Part shown: piece by piece, positions 1 through 5,152 of the stretch | How positions within the stretch are numbered: position 1 is the stretch's first letter | Layout: each line of letters starts with the position of its first letter | NCBI GenBank assembly: GCA_024404065.1 | Contig: JAKSQR010000113.1 | Location: forward strand, 1 to 5,152 | Reading direction: 5' to 3' | Origin: Clostridia bacterium | GTDB taxonomy: Bacteria > Bacillota > Clostridia > Oscillospirales > Acutalibacteraceae | Length of the DNA stretch: 5,152 bases | Notes under the pieces: generated by a model | Database searches by the model: none | What the model was told of the DNA's origin: nothing | What the model saw: the letters and a program-made list of their open reading frames with translations, nothing else | Made by a program: the position numbers and the translations under genes

Positions 1-977
1 CTCTTTGTGTTTTCGTCACGGTTAAAGGTTGTAAGTACAATAGGCTCTGCAGTGCCCCACCAATCAGGGCAGAAGCGACGGGTTTCAATAATAACATTTG
101 AGTAGGTTACATTCTCTACGCAGCCGCCATCTCTTATCTGAATAGAAAGGCCTCTGTTTGACCTGCTGATAATACAGTTAGATACCACAAGGTTACGGAA
201 ATTGCCTACACCCTCAGTGCCTATTTTAATTGCGGCAGAGGTTGAAACAAGTGTGCAGCCGTCTACAATGATATTCTCACAAGGGCCATACTCTTCATTA
301 CCCTTTGAGGCTTTAAGGCAGATACAGTCATCTGCGCAGGTAATGTGGCAACCTAAAATGCGTACATTTGAGCAATGGTCAGGGTCAATACCATCTGAGT
401 TTGCAACATCAAGGTCATTAAGAATTCTGATGCGGTCAATAAGCACATCATCACAGCCTGCGGGGTGAAGAGTCCAGAAAGGTGCATCAACAACAGTAAA
501 CTCTTTGAAAGTAATGTGGTTACTCTTTTCAATATACATTACTGTGGGGCGTGGATAAAAATCACCTGTAACGTAGTATTTATCCTTGCGCTTAACATAA
601 GCGTGACCATTTGCATCAATAACGCCTTCACCTGAAATAGTGCAGTTATCAGCCTCATAGCCGTATATAAATACAAAGCTGGGCTTACCTGTAACAGGGT
701 TGCCTATAAGGGCTGTTTTGGGGTCATTTATCATCTTATTAGGGCGGATATATCCGTTTATATCAGCAGTAGCCTTAAGCCTTGCCCCCTTCTGAATATG
801 TAAATCCACATTTTCACGAAGGAAGATGGAATCTGAGTAATAAACCTTACCGCTCTCAAGCACTACTCTGCCGCCGCCGTTTTCACAGCAGTCATCAATA
901 GCTGCCTGTATAGCCTTAGCGTCATTTGTAACGCCATCACCAACAGCGCCATAATTCAAAACATTATATTCTTTCAT
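1..977 (-). CDS. GH28 polygalacturonase-like right-handed beta-helix hydrolase, C-terminus cut by window edge
   Basis: I translated this frame from the ATG at 977; it stays open for 325 codons and runs off base 1. The N-terminus (MKEYNVLNYGAVGDGVTND) is the typical first strand of pectin-type parallel beta-helix enzymes. GH28 hallmarks follow: NSDGID at residues 193-198, ADDCICLK at 215-222, KIGTEG at 251-256, RGLSIQIRDGG at 275-285, then a late WWGTAEPI. The Asp195 to Asp216/Asp217 spacing equals that of the three catalytic Asp of Aspergillus PGII (180/201/202, from memory). The His and the Arg-x-Lys that normally bind galacturonate are not in their expected places, so the substrate may not be plain polygalacturonate. 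There is no signal peptide, so a cytoplasmic role on imported oligosaccharides is likely (inference). AAAGGAGA at 982-989 is a strong ribosome binding site 4 bases before the ATG. The gene lies 14 bases after the transporter gene and is the last visible gene of the operon. Confidence 0.88.
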   Translation of the reverse strand, partial: MKEYNVLNYGAVGDGVTNDAKAIQAAIDDCCENGGGRVVLESGKVYYSDSIFLRENVDLHIQKGARLKATADINGYIRPNKMINDPKTALIGNPVTGKPSFVFIYGYEADNCTISGEGVIDANGHAYVKRKDKYYVTGDFYPRPTVMYIEKSNHITFKEFTVVDAPFWTLHPAGCDDVLIDRIRILNDLDVANSDGIDPDHCSNVRILGCHITCADDCICLKASKGNEEYGPCENIIVDGCTLVSTSAAIKIGTEGVGNFRNLVVSNCIISRSNRGLSIQIRDGGCVENVTYSNVIIETRRFCPDWWGTAEPIVLTTFNRDENTK

Positions 978-991
978 AGTATCTCCTTTAT

Positions 992-1780
992 TCACCTGAA
1001 ATAATGCAGGGCATTATATATATTTAATCCAACAAGCAACAGCATACATACTGAAAATACCGCTCTTATTGTTTTCTCGTTGAATTTTCTGTTAAATTTA
1101 GAGCCTATTATACCGCCTAATATTGCAGCAGGAAGTATAAAGCAAAGGGTTTTCCATTGTGGAGTATATGTGCTTATGCCATTCTTTGCAAACAAAGTGA
1201 TAAGCTTTGTAATCTGTGAGAAAAATATAATTGCAACGGAGTAAACTGCGCCATCCCTTGCGTTGATTGAAAAGAAAAGGGCAATTACTGCTACATTTAT
1301 AGGTCCGCCGCCTATGCCTAAAAAAGAAGCAAAAGTGCCAAGGCACAAGCCTACAAGCAAAATGGCAATTTTATTTTTTATCTTAAAAGACTTAAAATCC
1401 TTGCTCATATAGATAGCTACAAAGAGTAAAAGCACTGCAAGTATAACCGCCTGCACTCCCCTGACCATATTATCCTGATTAAAGCTTTTGCTTATTAAAT
1501 CCACAAGGTAATTGCCAAGGTAACCGCCTGCAATTGAGCCCACAGCAAGAAAGGCTATAATATCCGTTTCAAACTTCTGCTTGCGCTTAATAGCCTTGCC
1601 TGTTGAAACTATGCTCATAGTAAGCACCGCTGCGCAGGATAAAAAATCGACCACAGTGCGTGGGTCTTTACCTATAAAGTCAAGCACAGGTTTTATAATA
1701 ACACCGCCCCCGAGGCCTACAAAGGCGCCGAGGGTAGTAGCTATAAGTATTACTGCTGCATAAAGGGCTGCTATAAGCAT
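992..1780 (-). CDS. TauE/SafE (TSUP) family membrane transporter
   Basis: A 262-residue, strongly hydrophobic protein with about eight predicted membrane segments (roughly 3-21, 44-60, 73-95, 107-125, 138-170, 178-198, 211-228 and 238-257). Its two halves each carry the glycine-rich signature of the TSUP (formerly DUF81) family: GLGGGVIIKP at 22-31 and GIGGGPINV at 155-163. This internal duplication and the length are normal for the family. Characterised relatives export small anions, such as sulfite, sulfoacetate or other organosulfur compounds, across the cytoplasmic membrane; the substrate here cannot be read from sequence. The start ATG overlaps the stop of the upstream ceramidase-family gene as TAATG, and a GGAGA site lies at 1791-1795 inside that gene, so translational coupling is likely. 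The GH28-like gene follows 14 bases downstream. Placement between two hydrolase genes suggests disposal of, or exchange for, an anionic product of their pathway (inference). Confidence 0.88.
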   Translation of the reverse strand: MLIAALYAAVILIATTLGAFVGLGGGVIIKPVLDFIGKDPRTVVDFLSCAAVLTMSIVSTGKAIKRKQKFETDIIAFLAVGSIAGGYLGNYLVDLISKSFNQDNMVRGVQAVILAVLLLFVAIYMSKDFKSFKIKNKIAILLVGLCLGTFASFLGIGGGPINVAVIALFFSINARDGAVYSVAIIFFSQITKLITLFAKNGISTYTPQWKTLCFILPAAILGGIIGSKFNRKFNEKTIRAVFSVCMLLLVGLNIYNALHYFR

Positions 1781-3210
1781 TATTTCATTCTCTCCACTAC
1801 TGATTTGAATGTATCTGCAATAATTCTCTGGGTTTCATAGCCCATAGAGTTGGTTTCGTGATAATGGTTCAGACCATTTTTATCCTTTGTGCCGTTTAAG
1901 AAGGGCTGTGTTTTATTAAGTATAAAATCATTAGGTGGCACTACATAGCCTGTCATATCGTTTGAATTGCCTACGGCTATAATGTCAGGGTCACCGCATA
2001 TCTCACAAAGGGGTGTGGGGTTAATTTCAGGGCTCTTTTCAGTAGGAGCAACCTCTGCACTCATATATGAGCCATAAACTGTGGAAACGAAGCTTTCGCC
2101 GGGAAGCAGTACAAATTTCTGACCGCCTATAATCATATAGGTAAGCTCTGTTTCCATCATAATGCCTGTAAGTGAATCCTTGCAGGGGTATGCCTTAAAG
2201 CTCATACGCTTTAAGATTGCAAGCAGAGTAAGCACATAGTTATCTACATTAAGATAGAAGGGCTGCTGAATGTATTTAATCTCAGGCTTAAGCTCTGTTT
2301 CATTCTCAATTTCAAAGGAAGCCTCTGCTATCATTTTGCCCTGCAGCTTAACGCACTCAAGGTTATCATCTGAAAGATGAGCGCAATCCATAGCGCCGAT
2401 AGCACCGATTGTGAATATTACATCTGCGCCCTTTTTCTCAGTAATAAGCTCACGCATAAAGTAGGGATATTCGCCGCTGAGCTTACGGTTTGCACCGCCT
2501 AATGAATTGGGATGACCACCGAAATTCATAATCCATATTTCGTTTGAGTTATCATCAGGAGCAAAACGAAGGCGGGTAAGATACTCGTGCTTATCAGTAA
2601 AGCCACGCCTTGTTGTAAGGCCATCCTTAATAAGAATACGGCCATTATAGAGCTTGCCTTTTTTACGGTTAAGGTATGCTTCCTCAGCCACTTTAAGGGA
2701 CTTATTCATAAGCATTTCCATATATGCAGGGTCTTTGCCGTCTGCGGGGATGCTTGCAAAAGGTTTGCCCCAGTAGCCAAGGGTATCTATACCTGAATGG
2801 CTGTGAGTAACGCTGAAATTTATAAGCTTACAGCCCTTGATTATATCGGAAGCCATAATCATAGAGCGGATTTTATTTATCTCAATACGGGTCATACCGA
2901 TGATATCTGCATTAAGCCATATCATACCCTCATCATTGCCGCAGTCTACCCATACTGCACTTACGTAAACGGGTGAAATTATACCATCCATTTTATGACC
3001 TGAGCCGTGACCTGCAATCCAGAAATCCCTGCCACTTTCAAACTCAGGCATAATCTCTGCCTTTGAGTAGCCTACCCTGTAGCCCTCACCTGTAATAGCA
3101 TTACACTCAGCGGGAGCAATTTCGGGTGCAGGACCTTCTTTAGCAATCTTTTTGCCGTAGTTTCGGTCAACTTTTATAATTACTTTCATTACCTGGTCAA
3201 GAATATCCAT
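1780..3210 (-). CDS. Neutral/alkaline ceramidase-family hydrolase, short and without signal peptide
   Basis: A 476-residue protein resembling the catalytic domain of neutral/alkaline non-lysosomal ceramidases. Family-like motifs in order are VGYSKAEIMPEF near 46-57, a GHGSGHKMDG loop at 67-76, NADIIGMTRIE at 100-110, VTHSHSG at 134-140, NFGGHPNSLGG at 229-239, LSGEYPYFMRELI at 244-256, LLPGESF at 368-374 and NSNDMTGYVVPPNDF at 415-429. By analogy with the Pseudomonas ceramidase zinc site (two His, Glu, Tyr), His136 (or His138), His233, Glu372 and Tyr422 are the candidate ligands, so the enzyme looks intact. It lacks a signal peptide and the C-terminal Ig-like domain of classical ceramidases, which are longer (roughly 640-700 residues). 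The true substrate is therefore uncertain; amide hydrolysis of a lipid or glycan-derived compound is inference. The start at 3210 is supported by AAGGAGAG at 3216-3223; Met8 is a weaker alternative. The gene starts 21 bases after the SecB-like gene and its stop overlaps the transporter start. Confidence 0.8.
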   Translation of the reverse strand: MDILDQVMKVIIKVDRNYGKKIAKEGPAPEIAPAECNAITGEGYRVGYSKAEIMPEFESGRDFWIAGHGSGHKMDGIISPVYVSAVWVDCGNDEGMIWLNADIIGMTRIEINKIRSMIMASDIIKGCKLINFSVTHSHSGIDTLGYWGKPFASIPADGKDPAYMEMLMNKSLKVAEEAYLNRKKGKLYNGRILIKDGLTTRRGFTDKHEYLTRLRFAPDDNSNEIWIMNFGGHPNSLGGANRKLSGEYPYFMRELITEKKGADVIFTIGAIGAMDCAHLSDDNLECVKLQGKMIAEASFEIENETELKPEIKYIQQPFYLNVDNYVLTLLAILKRMSFKAYPCKDSLTGIMMETELTYMIIGGQKFVLLPGESFVSTVYGSYMSAEVAPTEKSPEINPTPLCEICGDPDIIAVGNSNDMTGYVVPPNDFILNKTQPFLNGTKDKNGLNHYHETNSMGYETQRIIADTFKSVVERMK

Positions 3211-3231
3211 AATATCTCTCCTTCAGAGTAA

Positions 3232-3621
3232 TCAATCGTTTTTATCGTATCTTATAATCCCGTGGTTTTCAATATCGTAGGGTGGCAGGATGATGGGCGG
3301 AATGCCTGCACTTGCCGTATTTGTGGTTACAATAGCCTTTGCTATGGGGTAAAGCTCCTTGAAGCTTTCCACGTGAATTTTCTCTTTTTCAATATCTGTA
3401 TTGTAGGTAAATGTGCCCTCAATTACAATTCTTACACCGAAAATCTGAGGGTTATCCTTATCGTAAGAGGTTGCCTCAATACGCCCTACGCATATATTGG
3501 TTTTAGAGTATTTCACATTGTAGTTTACCTTGTGGGTAAGCTTAATTTCCTTTGCCCCATCGTGCTTGTTGGCAAAGTCATACTCCGTAACCTTGTAGCC
3601 TTTTAATACAACATTAGCCAT
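3232..3621 (-). CDS. SecB-like protein-export chaperone
   Basis: A small 129-residue soluble protein. The N-terminus (MANVVLKGYKVTEYDFANK) and the alternating beta pattern that follows fit the SecB fold. The strand IFGVRIVIEGTFTYN at 60-74 is followed by the most telling part: a helix ELYPIAKAIVTTNT at 89-102, then GIPPIILPPYDIENH at 106-120. These align with the conserved SecB ending, where a LFPYAR helix is followed by FPQLNLAPVNFD. SecB proteins hold unfolded precursors for SecA. Classical SecB is proteobacterial, but divergent SecB-like proteins occur in Gram-positive genomes, some tied to toxin-antitoxin systems; no toxin or antitoxin gene is present here. The ATG overlaps the stop of the upstream lipoprotein isomerase gene (TAATG), with a ribosome binding site inside that gene. 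This pairing with an exported folding enzyme supports an export role. A divergent relative with another task remains possible. Confidence 0.68.
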   Translation of the reverse strand: MANVVLKGYKVTEYDFANKHDGAKEIKLTHKVNYNVKYSKTNICVGRIEATSYDKDNPQIFGVRIVIEGTFTYNTDIEKEKIHVESFKELYPIAKAIVTTNTASAGIPPIILPPYDIENHGIIRYDKND

Positions 3622-4298
3622 TATGATTCCACCTCAGCGCTGTCAAGCACCTGTGCTGTTTTAATTACGATAGGTGTAACGGGCTTGCTTATTGCACCGT
3701 CTGAGCCTAAGGTAAGCTCAACCTGAGTAAAGCTGTCTATTACTTCCATACCGTCTACAACTCTGCCGAATGCAGCATAGCTGCCATCAAGAGTTCTTGT
3801 GTAATTATCTGAGTAGCAGATGAAGAACTGGCTTGAGCCTGAATCGTAGCTGTCACTTCTTCTTGCCATGGAAACAACGCCTCTCTTGTGTGAGAGCATA
3901 TTCTCTACGCCGTTAAGAGCAAATTCGCCCTTGATGGGGTCTGAACCGCCTGAGCCGTTACCATTGGGGTCACCGCCCTGAGCCATAAAGCCCTCACGAA
4001 TTCTGTGGAAGGTAAGACCATCATAAAAGCCTTCCTTTACAAGCTTTTCAAAGTTTTTGCAGGTGATGGGAGCATACTCTGGGAGAAGCTCAATAGTAAA
4101 GGTGCTGCCATCCTCCATTGTAAAGAGAATTTTTGTGTGCTCTTCGCCATTTGTATTAAAATATGGGCTGTTTATTTCGCCATCATTTGCGTATTCGTTG
4201 GTGTTATCATCAGTTATATCATCACCCTTTGAGCCACATGCTGCAAAGGTAACCATAAGCAGCATTACTGAAAATAAAATACATAAAAACTTTTTCAT
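3621..4298 (-). CDS. Cyclophilin-type peptidyl-prolyl cis-trans isomerase, lipoprotein
   Basis: A 225-residue protein. Residues 1-21 form a lipoprotein signal peptide: MKK, a hydrophobic core, and a lipobox ending FAAC with Cys21 as the predicted lipidated residue. An acidic, Asn-rich linker (about 22-54) leads into a cyclophilin domain (about 55-216). Visible family motifs are FHRIREGFMAQGGDPNGNGSGG (two pieces, 98-118), the catalytic Arg99, Gln107, and SSQFFI at 155-160 with Phe159, then LDGSYAAFGRVVDGMEVID at 170-188. The enzyme should isomerise Xaa-Pro bonds of secreted proteins at the outer face of the cytoplasmic membrane. The Trp121 and His126 positions of human cyclophilin A appear as Thr169 and Tyr174 here, a pattern expected to weaken cyclosporin binding. 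It is the first gene of the minus-strand operon, with ribosome binding site AAGGAAGG 8 bases before the ATG and a good promoter upstream. The stop overlaps the start of the SecB-like gene. Confidence 0.95.
   Translation of the reverse strand: MKKFLCILFSVMLLMVTFAACGSKGDDITDDNTNEYANDGEINSPYFNTNGEEHTKILFTMEDGSTFTIELLPEYAPITCKNFEKLVKEGFYDGLTFHRIREGFMAQGGDPNGNGSGGSDPIKGEFALNGVENMLSHKRGVVSMARRSDSYDSGSSQFFICYSDNYTRTLDGSYAAFGRVVDGMEVIDSFTQVELTLGSDGAISKPVTPIVIKTAQVLDSAEVES
3629..3635 (-). promoter_or_regulatory. Ribosome binding site of the SecB-like gene inside the isomerase gene
   Basis: On the minus strand this reads GAGGTGG, 7 bases before the ATG at 3621. It lies within the last codons of the lipoprotein isomerase gene. 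Together with the TAATG stop/start overlap, it fixes the start of the SecB-like gene and indicates that the two are translated as a coupled pair. Confidence 0.75.
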
Positions 4299-4334
4299 TA
4301 TAAGTACCTTCCTTTAACTGGTTATATATAATTT

Positions 4335-4363
4335 ATAATATAATAATAAACTATAATAGTCAA
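4335..4363 (-). promoter_or_regulatory. Sigma-A type promoter of the five-gene minus-strand operon
   Basis: On the minus strand, TTGACT (4363-4358) is followed by a 17-base spacer and TATTAT (4340-4335). Transcription would begin near 4328, giving a leader of about 30 bases that contains the AAGGAAGG ribosome binding site of the isomerase gene at 4298. Both boxes are close to consensus with ideal spacing. The surrounding DNA is very AT-rich, so other -10 choices such as TATAAA a few bases downstream are possible, but the spacing favours this one. Confidence 0.72.
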
Positions 4364-4379
4364 CTGATTTTTATTGACT
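4358..4379. repeat. Inverted repeat made by the two divergent -35 boxes
   Basis: AGTCAA (4358-4363) and TTGACT (4374-4379) are exact reverse complements separated by 10 bases. Each arm is the -35 box of one divergent promoter. The symmetry may follow simply from two identical -35 boxes facing away from each other, or the dyad may also be read by a dimeric regulator; the sequence alone does not decide. Confidence 0.6.
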
Positions 4380-4402
4380 TTATAATGGCTTGTTTGTATA
4401 AT
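4374..4402 (+). promoter_or_regulatory. Sigma-A type promoter of the biotin ligase gene
   Basis: TTGACT at 4374-4379, a 17-base spacer, then a perfect TATAAT at 4397-4402. This is the strongest promoter match in the window. Transcription would start about 7 bases downstream, near 4409-4410, only about 10 bases before the first possible GTG start of the biotin ligase gene and about 22 before the second. The -35 box is 10 bases from the oppositely oriented -35 box of the operon promoter. Confidence 0.8.
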
Positions 4403-4414
4403 TATACTGAGGAA

Positions 4415-4421
4415 AGAGGTG
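4415..4421 (+). promoter_or_regulatory. Ribosome binding site that may set the biotin ligase start at 4431
   Basis: AGAGGTG here resembles AGGAGGTG and sits 9 bases before the GTG at 4431. The first in-frame GTG (4419) overlaps this element and would instead depend on GAGG at 4409-4412, which lies at or beyond the predicted 5' end of the transcript. This favours the GTG at 4431 as the real start. Confidence 0.5.
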
Positions 4422-5120
4422 CAAAAATCAGTGCAGAAAATCCACTTTGACACAATAGATTCCACTAACACTTTTGCAAGGGAAAATGCGGAGAATTTAA
4501 CCACTCCTGTGCTTATAACTGCTTATGAGCAGACTAAGGGCAGAGGCAGGCACGGTAAAAGCTTTTTCTCCCCTGACAGCGGCATATATTTCTCACTGCT
4601 TTTTGAGGCTGACCCAAGCTTTGATTTAATAACCCCCGCCGCCGCAGTATGCACCTGTAAAGCAGTTAAAGAAATTTGCGGTATAGACGCCGATATAAAA
4701 TGGGTAAACGACATCTTTTATAATGGCAAAAAGGTTTGTGGCATACTTACCGAAAGGTTTATAAGCAATAATAAAACCTACACTATTGTAGGCATAGGCA
4801 TAAATCTTAACACCAAAGAATTCCCTGCAGATTTACCTCAGGCAGGCTGCCTCGGTGTAGATATTGATGGCAGAATTATCGCTGAAAAGGTTGCAGAATT
4901 ACTGCTGCAGTATAACAGCTGTTATGAGAGAGAAAATATACTAAAAGAGTATAAAAACAGGCTTTTTATAATCGGAAAAGAAATAGATTATGAGCTTAAC
5001 GGAGTTATATACTCCGGCATTTGTGCAGATATAAACTTTGATTGCAATCTTATAATAAAAAAGCCTGATGGAGATTATATTACACTTAAATCAGGCGAAA
5101 TATCCATCAAGGTTAAATAA
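4419..5120 (+). CDS. birA: Biotin--[acetyl-CoA-carboxylase] ligase, monofunctional (no DNA-binding domain)
   Basis: A 233-residue enzyme (229 if it starts at 4431) that activates biotin with ATP and attaches it to the biotin carrier protein of carboxylases in the cytoplasm. Motifs in order are IDSTNTFAR (13-21), the biotinyl-AMP loop QTKGRGRHGKSF (38-49), KWVNDI (94-99, KWPND in E. coli), GKKVCGILTE (103-112) with Lys105 matching the catalytic-site lysine, VGIGINLN (124-131), and a small C-terminal SH3-like domain (about 184-233). The protein begins directly at the catalytic domain, so the N-terminal winged helix of bifunctional BirA is absent and it should not act as a biotin repressor. GTG is the start codon in either case; promoter position and the AGAGGTG element favour 4431 over 4419. 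It has its own promoter and is followed after 9 bases by another gene, so it is probably the first gene of a plus-strand operon. Confidence 0.95.
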   Translation: MQKSVQKIHFDTIDSTNTFARENAENLTTPVLITAYEQTKGRGRHGKSFFSPDSGIYFSLLFEADPSFDLITPAAAVCTCKAVKEICGIDADIKWVNDIFYNGKKVCGILTERFISNNKTYTIVGIGINLNTKEFPADLPQAGCLGVDIDGRIIAEKVAELLLQYNSCYERENILKEYKNRLFIIGKEIDYELNGVIYSGICADINFDCNLIIKKPDGDYITLKSGEISIKVK

Positions 5121-5129
5121 GGAGAAATT

Positions 5130-5152
5130 ATGAAACTTAAGGTAGAAGACAT
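5130..5152 (+). CDS. Start of an unidentified gene, cut by window edge
   Basis: An ATG at 5130 opens a frame (MKLKVED plus two bases) that continues past the window. AAGGAG at 5119-5124, overlapping the stop codon of the biotin ligase gene, lies 5 bases before the ATG and is a strong ribosome binding site. The 9-base gap implies co-transcription with the biotin ligase gene. Seven residues are too few to name a function. Confidence 0.7.

Noticed and set aside
202..468. Plus-strand 88-codon frame opposite the GH28-like gene
   Set aside because: The minus-strand frame here carries the conserved NSDGID and ADDCIC motifs and is open for all 325 codons; the plus-strand frame has none.
978..991. 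Possible transcription terminator between the transporter and GH28-like genes
   Set aside because: The 14-base gap holds only the ribosome binding site AAAGGAGA, with no room for a hairpin and T-run.
3262..3606. Plus-strand 114-codon frame opposite the SecB-like gene
   Set aside because: It is an antisense shadow with no ribosome binding site logic or recognisable motifs; the minus-strand gene has a coupled start and a family-like ending.
3232..3621. SecB-like gene as part of a toxin-antitoxin-chaperone system
   Set aside because: Neither neighbour resembles a toxin or antitoxin; they are a cyclophilin lipoprotein and a ceramidase-family enzyme.
4057..4317. Plus-strand 86-codon frame opposite the isomerase signal peptide and linker
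   Set aside because: It is antisense to a well-supported lipoprotein gene and shows no domain of its own.
4315..4324. Small palindrome TAAC-TG-GTTA in the leader of the operon
   Set aside because: Four-base arms in very AT-rich DNA are expected by chance, and it is too weak to be a terminator or a convincing operator.
4299..4418. Possible BirA-type biotin operator in the divergent spacer
   Set aside because: No TTGTAAACC-like half-sites in inverted pair are present, and the ligase itself lacks a DNA-binding domain.
4322..4504. 60-codon minus-strand frame running through the biotin ligase 5' end and the promoter spacer
   Set aside because: It is antisense to conserved ligase motifs, crosses both promoters, and its end consists of low-complexity Tyr/Ile codons from the AT-rich spacer.

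Overview
The window looks like chromosomal DNA from a low-to-moderate-GC Gram-positive anaerobe, most likely a gut-type Clostridia relative (inference). Reasons: strong AGGAGG-type ribosome binding sites before nearly every gene, tight gene packing, near-consensus sigma-70/sigma-A promoters in an AT-rich spacer, a lipoprotein signal peptide, and a mix of carbohydrate-type hydrolases typical of such genomes. No mobile element, phage gene, CRISPR array, tRNA or rRNA is visible.

Layout. One AT-rich divergent promoter region (about 4299-4418) splits the window. To its left, five genes run on the minus strand as what appears to be one operon: a cyclophilin-type peptidyl-prolyl isomerase lipoprotein (4298-3621), a SecB-like export chaperone (3621-3232), a neutral-ceramidase-family hydrolase (3210-1780), a TauE/SafE (TSUP) membrane transporter (1780-992), and a GH28 polygalacturonase-like beta-helix enzyme (977 to beyond base 1). 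Two junctions are TAATG overlaps and the other two gaps are 21 and 14 bases; no terminator or internal promoter is seen. To its right, on the plus strand, lies a monofunctional biotin-protein ligase (birA type, ending at 5120), followed after 9 bases by the first codons of another gene (5130 onward).

How the genes may work together. The first two operon genes concern protein export and folding outside the membrane. The next three look like a catabolic or transport module: two hydrolases without signal peptides, hence probably cytoplasmic, and a small-anion exporter between them. A reasonable but unproven reading is that an imported glycan or amide-bearing substrate is cut in the cytoplasm and an anionic product, possibly organosulfur, is expelled. 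Why this module shares a transcript with export-folding factors is the most unusual aspect of the window. The biotin ligase is a housekeeping gene and is probably linked to the operon only by sharing the promoter spacer.

The most checkable oddities are the back-to-back divergent promoters whose -35 boxes are only 10 bases apart, the start-codon ambiguity of the biotin ligase, the GH28-like enzyme that keeps the catalytic aspartates but lacks the usual His and Arg-x-Lys residues, and the short, leaderless ceramidase-family protein with an apparently complete zinc site.
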